Below, one piece after another: positions 17,036 through 25,900 of a DNA stretch of 41,438 nt. The notes below the pieces were generated by a model. It was not told the origin of the DNA. It made no database searches and was given only the letters and a program-made list of their open reading frames with translations. The stretch is from Terriglobus sp. TAA 43. GTDB lineage: Bacteria; Acidobacteriota; Terriglobia; Terriglobales; Acidobacteriaceae. The stretch spans positions 1-41,438 of the forward strand of contig NZ_JUGR01000006.1 in assembly GCF_000800015.1 (NCBI RefSeq), written 5' to 3'. Numbering within the stretch: the stretch's first letter is position 1; the number at the start of each line of letters is the position of its first letter. The translations under genes and the position numbers were made by a program.

Positions 17036-17076
17036 TACGTCCGGTATATATAGCGATGACAACGCAAGGAGATGAT

Positions 17077-17949
17077 ATGGCAGAGAAGGTAGCAGTTCTT
17101 GGACTCGGTGTGATGGGCGTGGGGATGGCACAGAACCTGCGCAAGGCAGGCTTCGATGTGACTGTGTGGAATCGCACTGCGGCAAAGGCCGAGGCATTCG
17201 TGAAAGATGGTGGCGCTGCTGCTGCGACTCCGGCAGAGGCGGCGAACGGTGCGAAGGTGGTCATAAGCATGCTCGCGGATGACAATGCTTCACGCGCTGC
17301 GTGGCTAGGGGAACACGGTGCACTTGCTGGTATGGATGACAATGTCATCGCAGTGGAGAGCAGTACAGTAAGCCCAGTATGGATTGCGGAGTTGCATGCG
17401 GCGGCACAGGCGCGTGGCGTCCGGCTACTGGATGCACCAGTAACGGGAAGCCGTCCCCAGGCAGAAGCAGGACAGCTTACCTTTCTGACCGGTGGTGATG
17501 CTGCAACAGTGGAAGAGGCGCGCCCTATTCTCGCAGCCATGAGCAAACAGGTATTGCCCCTTGGTCCTGTTGGCAGCGGAGCACAGTTAAAGCTGATCAA
17601 TAACTTTCTCTGCGGTGTACAGATTGTTTCGTTTGCTGAGGCGCTTACGTGGATTGAGCGTAGTGGCCTTGACCGCACTCTGGCATTGGAGTTTCTGAAA
17701 ACGGCTGCTCCGGGCAGTGGCATTCTTGCCGGCATGAGCGATCGTATGACCAGGCGTACCTACGAGGTCAATTTTGCGCTGGACCTGATGCGCAAGGACA
17801 TGGGCTATGCACATGCGGCAGCCGAGACATTCGGCGTGGAACTGTCGACCGCAGCAAATGCGGAGAAGCTGTTTGTTCAGGCTCAGGAAAAAGGCCTCGG
17901 TGAGAAGGACATGTCAGCCGTAGTAGAAGTGGTGCGCGCAGAGAAATAG
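17077..17949 (+). CDS. NAD(P)-dependent beta-hydroxyacid dehydrogenase (3-hydroxyisobutyrate dehydrogenase family)
   Basis: A protein of 290 residues. The ATG at 17077 has AAGGAG 5 bp upstream; the frame is open for 15 codons before it. The dinucleotide fold is marked by 'VLGLGVMGVGMAQNLRKAG', the substrate loop by 'LLDAPVTGSRPQAEAGQLTF', and the catalytic lysine is Lys172 in 'GSGAQLKLINNFL'. Relatives reduce tartronate semialdehyde, or oxidise 3-hydroxyisobutyrate or other hydroxyacids. In this operon it might oxidise the 2-keto-3-deoxy acid made by the dehydratase, or reduce a semialdehyde released later. Which of these it does is not decided by sequence. Confidence 0.88.
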   Translation: MAEKVAVLGLGVMGVGMAQNLRKAGFDVTVWNRTAAKAEAFVKDGGAAAATPAEAANGAKVVISMLADDNASRAAWLGEHGALAGMDDNVIAVESSTVSPVWIAELHAAAQARGVRLLDAPVTGSRPQAEAGQLTFLTGGDAATVEEARPILAAMSKQVLPLGPVGSGAQLKLINNFLCGVQIVSFAEALTWIERSGLDRTLALEFLKTAAPGSGILAGMSDRMTRRTYEVNFALDLMRKDMGYAHAAAETFGVELSTAANAEKLFVQAQEKGLGEKDMSAVVEVVRAEK

Positions 17950-17987
17950 TTTGTAACACGCAGCAGGGAAGCAGTGCAGGAGGAGTT

Positions 17988-20207
17988 ATGCGTTTTTATT
18001 CCGTTGTTGTATCAACGGCCGCAGTCCTGTTAGGGGCGGCCTCGTGTTTCCCCGCTGTAGCTCAGACGACTCATGATGGGCGCGAGGTGTACCGCGATAC
18101 AACCAAGCCCATTGAAGATCGCATTACCGACCTGATGAAGCGATTCACACTGCAGGAGAAGGCCATGCAGCTGAATCACACGAACAGAGGTGTGCCGCGG
18201 CTGGGACTTCCCATGTGGGGCGGGTGGAACCAGACACTGCATGGCGTGTGGTCCAAGCAACCAACCACGTTGTTTCCTATGCCCACTGCTATGGGCGCGA
18301 CGTGGAATCCGGAGCTGGTACATACGGTGGCTGATGCCATGAGCGATGAGGCCCGCGCTTTATACAATGCGCATGCGGAAGGCCCACGCACTCCACACGG
18401 CCTGGTATTTCGCTCACCGGTCATCAACATTAGCCGCGATCCAAGATGGGGCCGAATCCAGGAAGTGTTCAGCGAAGACCCACTGCTGACTGCTCGCATG
18501 GGAGTGGCATACGTGCGTGGACTACAAGGTGATGACGTGCAGCATTTGAAAGTGGCTGCAACGGTAAAGCACTTTGCCGTGAACAATGTGGAGAGTGGGC
18601 GTCAGCACCTGAACGCAACCGTGGACGAGCGCAACCTCTTCGAGTTTTGGCTGCCGCATTGGCGCGCTGCCATTGTGGAAGGGCATGCCCAATCTGTGAT
18701 GTCAAGTTATAACGCCATCAATGGCACGCCCGACGCTGTGAACCATTACTTGTTAACGGACATCCTGCGGAAGAAATGGGGCTTTGACGGATTTGTAACG
18801 GACGATCTGGGCGCGGTTGCTCTGCTGAGCGGCACACGGAACACGAATTTGAACGAGCCGGGACAACACTTCTCGGAAGATCCTGTTGTTGCTGCTGCGG
18901 AGGCTATTCGTGCGGGTAACGACAGCGACGATGTGGAGTTTGAGACGAACCTGCCACTCGCAGTCCAACGCGGTCTGCTTACAGAGAAAGATGTCGATGG
19001 CGCATTACGCAACGTGCTGCGTGTTGGCTTTCGGTTGGGTGCGTATGACCCACCGGGAACAAGTCCATACAGCAAGATCGGCATGGACGTAGTGCGGTCG
19101 GACGCACATCGTGCCCTGTCGCAACAGGTTGCGGAAGAGTCCATGACGCTGTTGTTGAACCGCAAAGATTTCCTCCCGCTACAACGCAACAGCGTGAAGT
19201 CGATTGCGGTGATCGGGCCTGCGGGTGGAGATGGGTATGAGACCGGCAACTACTATGGCACGCCGGCGGTGAAGACCAGCGTAACGTCAGGGTTGCGTAC
19301 ACTTCTGGGCAGTGGTGTGAAGGTTGACTATGAACGTGGCGTGGGCTTTGTTGACGCAGCAGACGAGAAAGAGGTCGAGCGTGCGGTGAGCCTGGCACGC
19401 AAGAGCGATGTTGTGGTGCTGTGTCTGGGCACTAACCTCCAGGTGGAGGCAGAGGGACGCGACCGTCGCAACCTGAATCTGCCGGGTGCGCAACAGCGGC
19501 TGCTGGAAGCCGTGTATGCTGCGAACCCCAAGGTGGCGCTGGTGCTATTGAATGCAGGGCCGTTGGCTGTGACATGGGCGAATGATCATGTTCCGGCCAT
19601 CCTGAGCGCTTGGTATCCAGGTGAGCTTGGCGGAACGGCCATTGCGCGTACCTTGTTTGGAGAAAATAACCCCGGTGGTCATCTGCCATACACCGTCTAC
19701 GCAAGCCTTGATGGTGTTCCTCCCCAGAATGAGTACGACGTGTCGCGTGGTTATACATACCAATACTTCAAGGGAGTACCTCTGTATCCCTTCGGTCATG
19801 GACTCAGCTATACGCATTTCTCTTACAGCGACTTGAAGATCACGCAATCTACAGGGAAAGGCGCGTCCGTAGCGGTTAGCTTTCGACTTACGAATACTGG
19901 AAAAGTCGCGGGAGCAGAGGTCGCGCAAGTCTATACACATCTGCAGAAAAGTCGGGCTATTCAGCCATTCCGTACACTGCGTGGATTTGAACGTGTGACC
20001 CTGCAGCCAAATGAAAGCCGCACAATGACCATTGTGCTTCCCACCGCCTCATTGGGTTGGTACGATCCTGCGCTACACGATTTTCAGGTAGAGGCGGGAA
20101 CGGTTGATGTGCTGGTGGGTTCTTCCTCTGAAGATATCCGCCTACGTGCGGCCACTGAGGTTCGCTCGCAATCCACCGCGCGAAACATTCATCTGTCCTC
20201 TCACTGA
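17988..20207 (+). CDS. GH3-family beta-glycosidase (xylosidase-like), exported
   Basis: A protein of 739 residues with a signal peptide ending near 'CFPAVAQ'; AGGAGGAG lies just before the ATG. The N-terminal (beta/alpha)8 domain spans residues ~40-335, including 'VAATVKHFAVNN' and the nucleophile Asp273 in 'DGFVTDDLGAV'. The C-terminal alpha/beta sandwich (~370-605) contains 'GTNLQVEAEGRDRRNLNLPG' and 'PAILSAWYPGELGGTAIART', features close to GH3 beta-xylosidases. A fibronectin III-like domain follows from about 640 to 715. It is the last gene of the operon, 38 bp after the dehydrogenase, and would release monomers in the periplasm together with the GH39 enzyme. Beta-glucosidase activity cannot be excluded. 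Confidence 0.9.
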   Translation: MRFYSVVVSTAAVLLGAASCFPAVAQTTHDGREVYRDTTKPIEDRITDLMKRFTLQEKAMQLNHTNRGVPRLGLPMWGGWNQTLHGVWSKQPTTLFPMPTAMGATWNPELVHTVADAMSDEARALYNAHAEGPRTPHGLVFRSPVINISRDPRWGRIQEVFSEDPLLTARMGVAYVRGLQGDDVQHLKVAATVKHFAVNNVESGRQHLNATVDERNLFEFWLPHWRAAIVEGHAQSVMSSYNAINGTPDAVNHYLLTDILRKKWGFDGFVTDDLGAVALLSGTRNTNLNEPGQHFSEDPVVAAAEAIRAGNDSDDVEFETNLPLAVQRGLLTEKDVDGALRNVLRVGFRLGAYDPPGTSPYSKIGMDVVRSDAHRALSQQVAEESMTLLLNRKDFLPLQRNSVKSIAVIGPAGGDGYETGNYYGTPAVKTSVTSGLRTLLGSGVKVDYERGVGFVDAADEKEVERAVSLARKSDVVVLCLGTNLQVEAEGRDRRNLNLPGAQQRLLEAVYAANPKVALVLLNAGPLAVTWANDHVPAILSAWYPGELGGTAIARTLFGENNPGGHLPYTVYASLDGVPPQNEYDVSRGYTYQYFKGVPLYPFGHGLSYTHFSYSDLKITQSTGKGASVAVSFRLTNTGKVAGAEVAQVYTHLQKSRAIQPFRTLRGFERVTLQPNESRTMTIVLPTASLGWYDPALHDFQVEAGTVDVLVGSSSEDIRLRAATEVRSQSTARNIHLSSH

Positions 20208-20251
20208 TCAACGCAGACACCACGTAGGGGGAGGATGCCACCGCGCTTGGC

Positions 20252-20650
20252 CTAAGTAATGGCGATTCGAACGGTGTGCCTAGGAACCTGTTCTCCGTTG
20301 CCCTCTGTGGACCTTGATGGGAGTCGCTCGTCTAGTTCAGGATGCGTTCCGCCGACATAACTGACGTAGCCGCTGATCGGCCTCTGGAGCTGAGGAATCC
20401 CAGCGTAGATTGAGGAGATGTAGTCACCTTCGAGATGCTCGTCGATGGCTTTACGAAGGTACGCAGTACAAGGTGCGAAGATTGTTAACTCCTCCCACAG
20501 CGGACCGCACCGTTGTGGCGACGGCGCCCTTCGGAAATCTGTTTGATAGCGGAAGGCCATGAAGTAATTTACGAGCGATGGAGGCAAGACGACATAGCCC
20601 ACACGTAAAGAAGGGAACAATGTCTTGCTGAACGATCCGATATGGAACGC
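20252..20650 (-). pseudogene. Decayed C-terminal fragment of a MocR-type regulator
   Basis: A minus-strand frame contains 'HIGSFSKTLFPSLRVGYVVL', the hallmark of the aminotransferase-like domain of MocR proteins, in which the Lys of 'FSKTLFP' binds PLP. It is followed by 'PPSLVNYFMAFRYQTDF'. After that the similarity drifts between frames ('VNNLRTLYCV' in a second frame, 'LRKAIDEHLEGDY' in the first), which suggests frameshifts. The winged helix and most of the aminotransferase domain are absent, because the intact regulator gene at 20653-21966 lies immediately upstream. It is a truncated relic, not a working gene. Confidence 0.65.
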
Positions 20651-20652
20651 CG

Positions 20653-21966
20653 TTAGGGATAAGTGCGCCAAGCCAGCACTCTGGGGCGTGATCCCATACC
20701 ATTCACATCCATGGTTTCTAGCAGAATTTCAAAGTGGGGAAGAGGAGCCGTATTGTCGGCATACCGTTGAAAGAGCGTGTCAAAATCATTCTCGCCCGTG
20801 ACAAATTCTCCTGCAGCTGCAGTTCCTGCAAGAGTAAAGCCTTGAACAATCAGCAAATTCCCGTTCCCACTGAGATTCGGCAGAAACGAGATGGTGGCGA
20901 GACCACGATGCTGTTGGTCATCGTTATTGAAGAAGTATTCCTTTCGCTCATTCTGCCTTGGAGCTCGATTCTCAACCCGCAAAGCTCCATTTGCCGGGTT
21001 GTCGTGCAGTACAAAATTCATCTCGTGCTCGACCAGAGTCAGCCATGGATCTGCCAGAAGAGAACCCGACAATATCACATTGGATTGTTTCAAGTCATCG
21101 AGTTGCAGGTCACGAACATAGCGTATCTCTGCACGATTGGGAACTGCTTCCGCATGCCGGTAGACCGTCGATACAAATACCAGATCGGCCATAGAAGTGT
21201 ACCGACGGCTTTCGATTTCCTGCAATAGCTGACGATTACACGGCTCCGTGCAAATAGTCCCAGCCTTGTAACGTCCGCTGGCGTACTCTGCCAAGTCGAC
21301 AGTGCGTCCTGACATCAGTCGCGCCATCACCAGACTGATGTCAGCCGGGACGATCAAGGTGTCCTGGTCCTTGCGGAACATCTGCGTCCATAGCTTGTGC
21401 GACGGGGTTCTGATTTCGGGAGTGAAAATGCCTCGGTCCCAGCCTACAAGCAGACATCCAACGACCACGACAACAGCGGCACCAATCCACACCGTACGTT
21501 GCCACTTTGCCCTTCTCTCGACGGAAGGCGCAGCAGTACCCGATGTATGCACAGCGATACTCTCCACGAGCAGCGCTGGCGAATCCATGGATACTCGCTC
21601 GAAGACAGGCACATAGCTGCCGCGCGGTACGCTGACTCTCAAAGGCTCAGCATTACCCTCTTCATGAAAGTAGGTGTCGAGACGCGTTCGGAGTCGACTC
21701 GCATGTGAGCGAACGATGTTGTCGTCGCGTGAATCATAGCCGATGGGTCTTTCAAAGACGGCTTCACCGATTGTCTGTTCGTTCAATCCCGCAGTGTGTC
21801 CGCTCAGAGACTGCCTGGAGATATACAGAAGGAAGCTAGAGAGTCGCGGAGAGCGAACAAATCCAGGGGTCTCCACAATTCTTTGGATGAGCTGCCACCT
21901 TGGATCTTTTTCAAGGTCGCCGAAGACTTCTCCGGCCTGCTGCTCCTCCTTCGCTGCGAATGCCAT
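20653..21966 (-). CDS. Membrane-anchored regulator-like protein (acidobacterial family of unknown function)
   Basis: A protein of 437 residues. The N-terminal ~120 residues ('PRWQLIQRIVETPGFVRSPR', 'NEQTIGEAVFERPIGYDSRD', 'DNIVRSHASRLRTRLDTYF') look like a winged-helix-type cytosolic domain ending in 'VPRGSYVPVFE', a pattern I associate with a widespread acidobacterial family. One membrane helix at 158-176 ('VWIGAAVVVVVGCLLVGW') is followed by a ~255-residue periplasmic domain without a recognised fold. This architecture resembles ToxR/CadC-type one-component membrane regulators. It diverges from the second TonB receptor and probably controls it. A TATAAT -10 lies at 21981-21986 (minus strand), implying a leader of only about 9 nt; GGAAGG precedes the ATG. 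Confidence 0.75.
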   Translation of the reverse strand: MAFAAKEEQQAGEVFGDLEKDPRWQLIQRIVETPGFVRSPRLSSFLLYISRQSLSGHTAGLNEQTIGEAVFERPIGYDSRDDNIVRSHASRLRTRLDTYFHEEGNAEPLRVSVPRGSYVPVFERVSMDSPALLVESIAVHTSGTAAPSVERRAKWQRTVWIGAAVVVVVGCLLVGWDRGIFTPEIRTPSHKLWTQMFRKDQDTLIVPADISLVMARLMSGRTVDLAEYASGRYKAGTICTEPCNRQLLQEIESRRYTSMADLVFVSTVYRHAEAVPNRAEIRYVRDLQLDDLKQSNVILSGSLLADPWLTLVEHEMNFVLHDNPANGALRVENRAPRQNERKEYFFNNDDQQHRGLATISFLPNLSGNGNLLIVQGFTLAGTAAAGEFVTGENDFDTLFQRYADNTAPLPHFEILLETMDVNGMGSRPRVLAWRTYP

Positions 21967-21980
21967 AACCTTCCCATCGA

Positions 21981-21986
21981 ATTATA
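21981..21986 (-). promoter_or_regulatory. -10 element of the membrane regulator gene
   Basis: The minus strand reads TATAAT here, 14 bp before the ATG at 21966. No good -35 is found 16-18 bp upstream, so activation by another protein may be needed. Confidence 0.4.
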
Positions 21987-22153
21987 GGAAGCAGCAAAGA
22001 TCTGCATTGTTAACGGGCGGTGAAGATCGCTCGCAGAGTGACGGTGGACCACGTCGTGAGACGTGTTACATGGTTGGCCTAAAGCCATATTCCCGGTGAG
22101 CTTAGCAATTAGACCGTAAAACCTGAGTAAGTCACCTTGCGTTCGTTGAGGTC

Positions 22154-22190
22154 GTTTGACTAACTACCGTTAGACCGAACCACCCGGTCT
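22154..22190. promoter_or_regulatory. Inverted repeats in the divergent region before the second TonB receptor
   Basis: GTTTGACTAAC (22154-22164) and GTTAGACCGAAC (22169-22180) are near-perfect inverted copies, apart from a one-base indel and a few changes, around TACC. A second hairpin, AGACCG/CGGTCT (22172-22177 and 22185-22190), overlaps the right arm and runs into TTT. TTAGACCG also recurs as a direct repeat at 22109-22116. These are candidate binding sites for the divergent regulator. Confidence 0.4.
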
Positions 22191-22308
22191 TTTCACGAAA
22201 ACCGATTCATTCCCCGAGCATGGCCCGCCTTGCGTTTGCGGCGTTGCTAGCTCGCTATCAAGTGGGTTCTCGCGAGCCTATGCGTTTTTGCTCCGTCAAG
22301 AGGTCTCT

Positions 22309-25300
22309 ATGTGGCAAAAGAAAGTTAAACGTCCTGTAACACCATTGTGGAAGTCCTCGGTCACTTCCGGAGTGGCCCTTGCAACGATCTTCTCCCTGGG
22401 AGGTGGCCTGCCCTCGTACGCACAAAGGATCACGGCCTCTCTGAAGGGCACAGTCCATGATGCTGGAAGCGCCGCTGTCTCCAATGCTGCAATTGTCGTT
22501 ACCAACACAGGTACTCATGTTTCCACGACCACACGGAGTGATGCAGAGGGAACCTTCGCGTTGTCCAACCTTCCGCCGGGCCCCTACTCCGTGACAGTGG
22601 ATGTGCCCGGTTTCAAGAAGCTTGTCCGTTCTGGACTCGTTCTTAACGTCGACCAGACCGTGCATTTCGACCTCACTCTGGAAGTGGGGGCGACCTCCGA
22701 TATCGTCGAAGTCACCTCTGCAGAACCGCAGCTGGAAACCCAGACCTCGGATATTGGGCAGGTCATCGACAACAAGAGCATCGAGAACCTTCCTCTCAAT
22801 CAACGCAATCCCTTCAGCTTGGTTCTTCTGGTGCCGGGCGTTTCGGGCACTGTGAACTCGACCTTTACCGGTCTCCAGTTCAATGTGAATGGCGGACGCG
22901 CCGGGACAACAGATGTTCTTCTGGATGGCGTACCATCTGCGCCTCCCACCGACGATTCGAATGCCCTCGCCATTTTCCCGTCGGTCGATGCAACACAAGA
23001 GTTCAAAGTGCAGACCAGTAACTTTTCGTCGCAGTTTGGAAACACCGGCGGCGGCATCATCAATGTCATCTACAAGTCAGGAACGAACAGTCTGCACGGC
23101 AGCGTCTACGACTTCCTCCGGAACTCTGCACTGGATGCAAACGACTACTTCTCAAACAAGGCAGGCAATAAGCTACCAAGCTTCAAGCGTAACCAGTTCG
23201 GATTCAGCTTTGGTGGCCCAGTGTATCTCCCGAAACTCTACGATGGGCGCAACAAGACCTTTTTCTTCGTTGATTACGAGGGGCTTCGTCAGGACACTGC
23301 GACATCGATCCAAACCACAGTGCCCACGCTGGCGGAACGCAATGGAGACTTTTCAGACGATAAGACGATAACTGGCGCTCCGATCACCATCTATGACCCG
23401 ACCACGACCAAAGCGACCGTCTCTCCGGCAGGAGCTACAACCTACACCCGGACTGCGTTCATAGGAAACAGAATTGATCCGACACGTTTTGACCGTGTCG
23501 CAGCCAACATTCTGAAGTATTTTCCTCTGCCAAACCAACCGGGGACATTCGGCCGCAATAACTACTTCGTCAGAAGCTCTGCTCCATACACGATCAATCA
23601 ATACGACATCAAAGTGGATCAATTGATCTCCGAGCGGCAACGTGTTTCGTTCCGCATTTCCAAACGCAATCCAGTTTCAGGCTTTGCTCCGATCCTCCCC
23701 AAGGACCTCCTGATTGCTCAACCATCAACGACCAGTGCACAGCCTGCCATAGGTGCGGGGCTCGACTATAGCTTCGCCAAGAGCTCAACGTACATCTTTG
23801 AACTTCGTGCGGGTGTCAGCCACGTCTATCAGAATGCCACCGCGCCTTCCAGCGGTTTTGATCCGACGACACTGGGCTTTCCTGGATATCTGGCAGCTGC
23901 GGCTCTTGCGACCTCAAAGGCTGCTCTCACCTTCCCAGCAATCGCTCCTGCTGGCTATCTTCCCATTGGAGCAGGTTCGTTTGGCTCCATCGGTACTGCC
24001 GGATATTTGTCGGAGACCTTCCTGATCAACAACACAAAAATCCTAAACGACCACACACTCAACTTTGGCGGTGAGTTCCGTATCCTTGCCAACAACGACA
24101 ATCAAGTTGGTCAAGCCTCAGGAAACTTCAACTTTCCCACGACGTTGACGCAGGGGCCCAATGCTCTGACCGCCTCCAGCACCTCCGGTGATGGCTTCGC
24201 ATCCTTCCTGCTCGGACTGGGGGCTGGGTCAGTCACCCACAATTTCAAAGTCGTTGATACGATCAGCCACTATTTTGGTGCTTACATTCAGGACGACTGG
24301 ACGCCTATCCATAAGCTCACTCTCAACCTTGGCCTGCGCTATGACCTGTTCGTTCCGAGAACAGAGCGTCATAATCGAGCGACGTTTTTGGATTTGACGG
24401 TAACGTCTCCGTTGGCCGCAACGACCGGTCTGAATCTCAAGGGCGGCCTTCAATACCCCGGTGTAAATGGAAACCCCCGCACAGTGACAGATCTCGAAAC
24501 CGGTAATTTTTCTCCACGCCTTGGTCTTTCCTATCACCCAATCAATGTCCTCGTAGTACGTGGCGGTTTTGGTATCTTTTTCACGAATAACCCGAATCAA
24601 GCAGCATCAACGGTTCAGAACACTGGCTACCGAACCAGCACTGCACTGCTGGGAACAGCGGACGGTGTAACCCCGAATAACTATCTCTCGGATCCTTATC
24701 CTGGTGGTTCGTTTACTCCAGTTACCGGAAGCTCACTCGGCTTGTTAACCGGTACCGGTGGTGGTATCTCCGCCAGCATCCGTAAACAGCCTTCTCCCTA
24801 TACGGAGAACTGGAACTTGGGGCTCGAATATCAGCTACCCAAAAGCTGGATGATTGGTGTTTCTTATGTAGGCAACCGTGGCGTCCAGCTGCCCTACGCG
24901 CCCACGTATAACCAACTTCCGGACTCGGCCCTCGCGCTGGGAGGTCAGTTGCTGACCACGGTTTCAAACCCCATGCAAGGCCAGGTGCAAGTTGTCGGCC
25001 CAATCTCTGGCGCGGCAATTCAAAAGCGTTACCTCTTATCACCCTTCCCGCAATTCACAAGTGTGGGCGGGATCGTAGTCGCCGGCGCCATCTCTCGTTA
25101 CGACTCGTTACAGGTACGCCTCGAAAAGCGCTTCAATAAAAATGCCACATTACTTCTCTCATACACGGGAAGTAAATCGCTTGACGATAACTCCATTGGC
25201 TTCGCGGGTAATTATGGCTCGAATGGTATCTATCAGGACGCCAGCATTCCCTTGAAACAAGATTCGTACTCGCTCTCAACCTTTGACGTCTCACGAAATC

Positions 25301-25839
25301 TCGTCGTCAGTGGTGTGTACAGTCTTCCATTTGGCAGAGGGCAACGTTTCGGCAGCAGTTGGGGATCTTTAACCGATGCTCTTTTCGGCGGATATCAGAT
25401 AAATGGTATCGTCTCTGCTCACACCGGCAATCCACTGGCTTTCTCTGCGAACAACGTCGCAAATATCTTCAATCCCGGCGAGCGTCCGAACTGGAACGGC
25501 AAGAACGCCAAGTTGGAAGGAAGTGCAGAAGGCCGCCTGGGTCGTTACTTTGACACAACCGCCTTCTCGCAGCCTGTGACCTATAGCTTAGGAAATATGT
25601 CCCGCACGTCGGGAAATCTACGGTCGCCTGGTTTGCGCAACGTCGATTTCTCCGTCTTCAAGCAATTCACTGTCACCGATTTTCTGAAGGCCGAACTTCG
25701 TGGCGAGGCGTTCAACGCCTTCAACACCCCTCAGTTCGGATCACCTGACACCGGTGTCTCGGATGCTACGTTCGGTGTCATCTCAACGCAGATCAACTCG
25801 CCCCGCCAGATTCAAATCGGCCTCAAGCTGCTGTTCTAG
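22309..25839 (+). CDS. TonB-dependent receptor, Oar-like (second copy)
   Basis: A protein of 1176 residues. The ATG at 22309 is chosen because AAGAGG lies 5-6 bp upstream; a TTG seven codons earlier is less likely. Signal peptide to 'GGGLPSYAQ', carboxypeptidase-regulatory-like domain ('ASLKGTVHDAGSAAVSNAAI'), plug ('NLPLNQRNPFSLVLLVPGVS' and 'GGRAGTTDVLLDGVPS'), then the barrel, ending in '...IQIGLKLLF'. It belongs to the same family as the receptor at 8.4-11.8 kb but is clearly diverged from it. It is followed 61 bp later by a glycerophosphodiester phosphodiesterase, so the ligand may be a phosphodiester or teichoic-acid/phospholipid-derived compound. That link is inference from position. 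Confidence 0.92.
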   Translation: MWQKKVKRPVTPLWKSSVTSGVALATIFSLGGGLPSYAQRITASLKGTVHDAGSAAVSNAAIVVTNTGTHVSTTTRSDAEGTFALSNLPPGPYSVTVDVPGFKKLVRSGLVLNVDQTVHFDLTLEVGATSDIVEVTSAEPQLETQTSDIGQVIDNKSIENLPLNQRNPFSLVLLVPGVSGTVNSTFTGLQFNVNGGRAGTTDVLLDGVPSAPPTDDSNALAIFPSVDATQEFKVQTSNFSSQFGNTGGGIINVIYKSGTNSLHGSVYDFLRNSALDANDYFSNKAGNKLPSFKRNQFGFSFGGPVYLPKLYDGRNKTFFFVDYEGLRQDTATSIQTTVPTLAERNGDFSDDKTITGAPITIYDPTTTKATVSPAGATTYTRTAFIGNRIDPTRFDRVAANILKYFPLPNQPGTFGRNNYFVRSSAPYTINQYDIKVDQLISERQRVSFRISKRNPVSGFAPILPKDLLIAQPSTTSAQPAIGAGLDYSFAKSSTYIFELRAGVSHVYQNATAPSSGFDPTTLGFPGYLAAAALATSKAALTFPAIAPAGYLPIGAGSFGSIGTAGYLSETFLINNTKILNDHTLNFGGEFRILANNDNQVGQASGNFNFPTTLTQGPNALTASSTSGDGFASFLLGLGAGSVTHNFKVVDTISHYFGAYIQDDWTPIHKLTLNLGLRYDLFVPRTERHNRATFLDLTVTSPLAATTGLNLKGGLQYPGVNGNPRTVTDLETGNFSPRLGLSYHPINVLVVRGGFGIFFTNNPNQAASTVQNTGYRTSTALLGTADGVTPNNYLSDPYPGGSFTPVTGSSLGLLTGTGGGISASIRKQPSPYTENWNLGLEYQLPKSWMIGVSYVGNRGVQLPYAPTYNQLPDSALALGGQLLTTVSNPMQGQVQVVGPISGAAIQKRYLLSPFPQFTSVGGIVVAGAISRYDSLQVRLEKRFNKNATLLLSYTGSKSLDDNSIGFAGNYGSNGIYQDASIPLKQDSYSLSTFDVSRNLVVSGVYSLPFGRGQRFGSSWGSLTDALFGGYQINGIVSAHTGNPLAFSANNVANIFNPGERPNWNGKNAKLEGSAEGRLGRYFDTTAFSQPVTYSLGNMSRTSGNLRSPGLRNVDFSVFKQFTVTDFLKAELRGEAFNAFNTPQFGSPDTGVSDATFGVISTQINSPRQIQIGLKLLF

Positions 25840-25900
25840 TCAAATCGGACCTCCGCGTGGGAGGAGTTCCTTTGCACGCGGGCTACCAATAAGGAGAACC

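Noticed and set aside
17032-17076. Upstream extension of the hydroxyacid dehydrogenase that would overlap the preceding gene by 4 bp
   Set aside because: The ATG at 17077 has AAGGAG at ideal distance and starts directly on the Rossmann strand, so the extension is unlikely.
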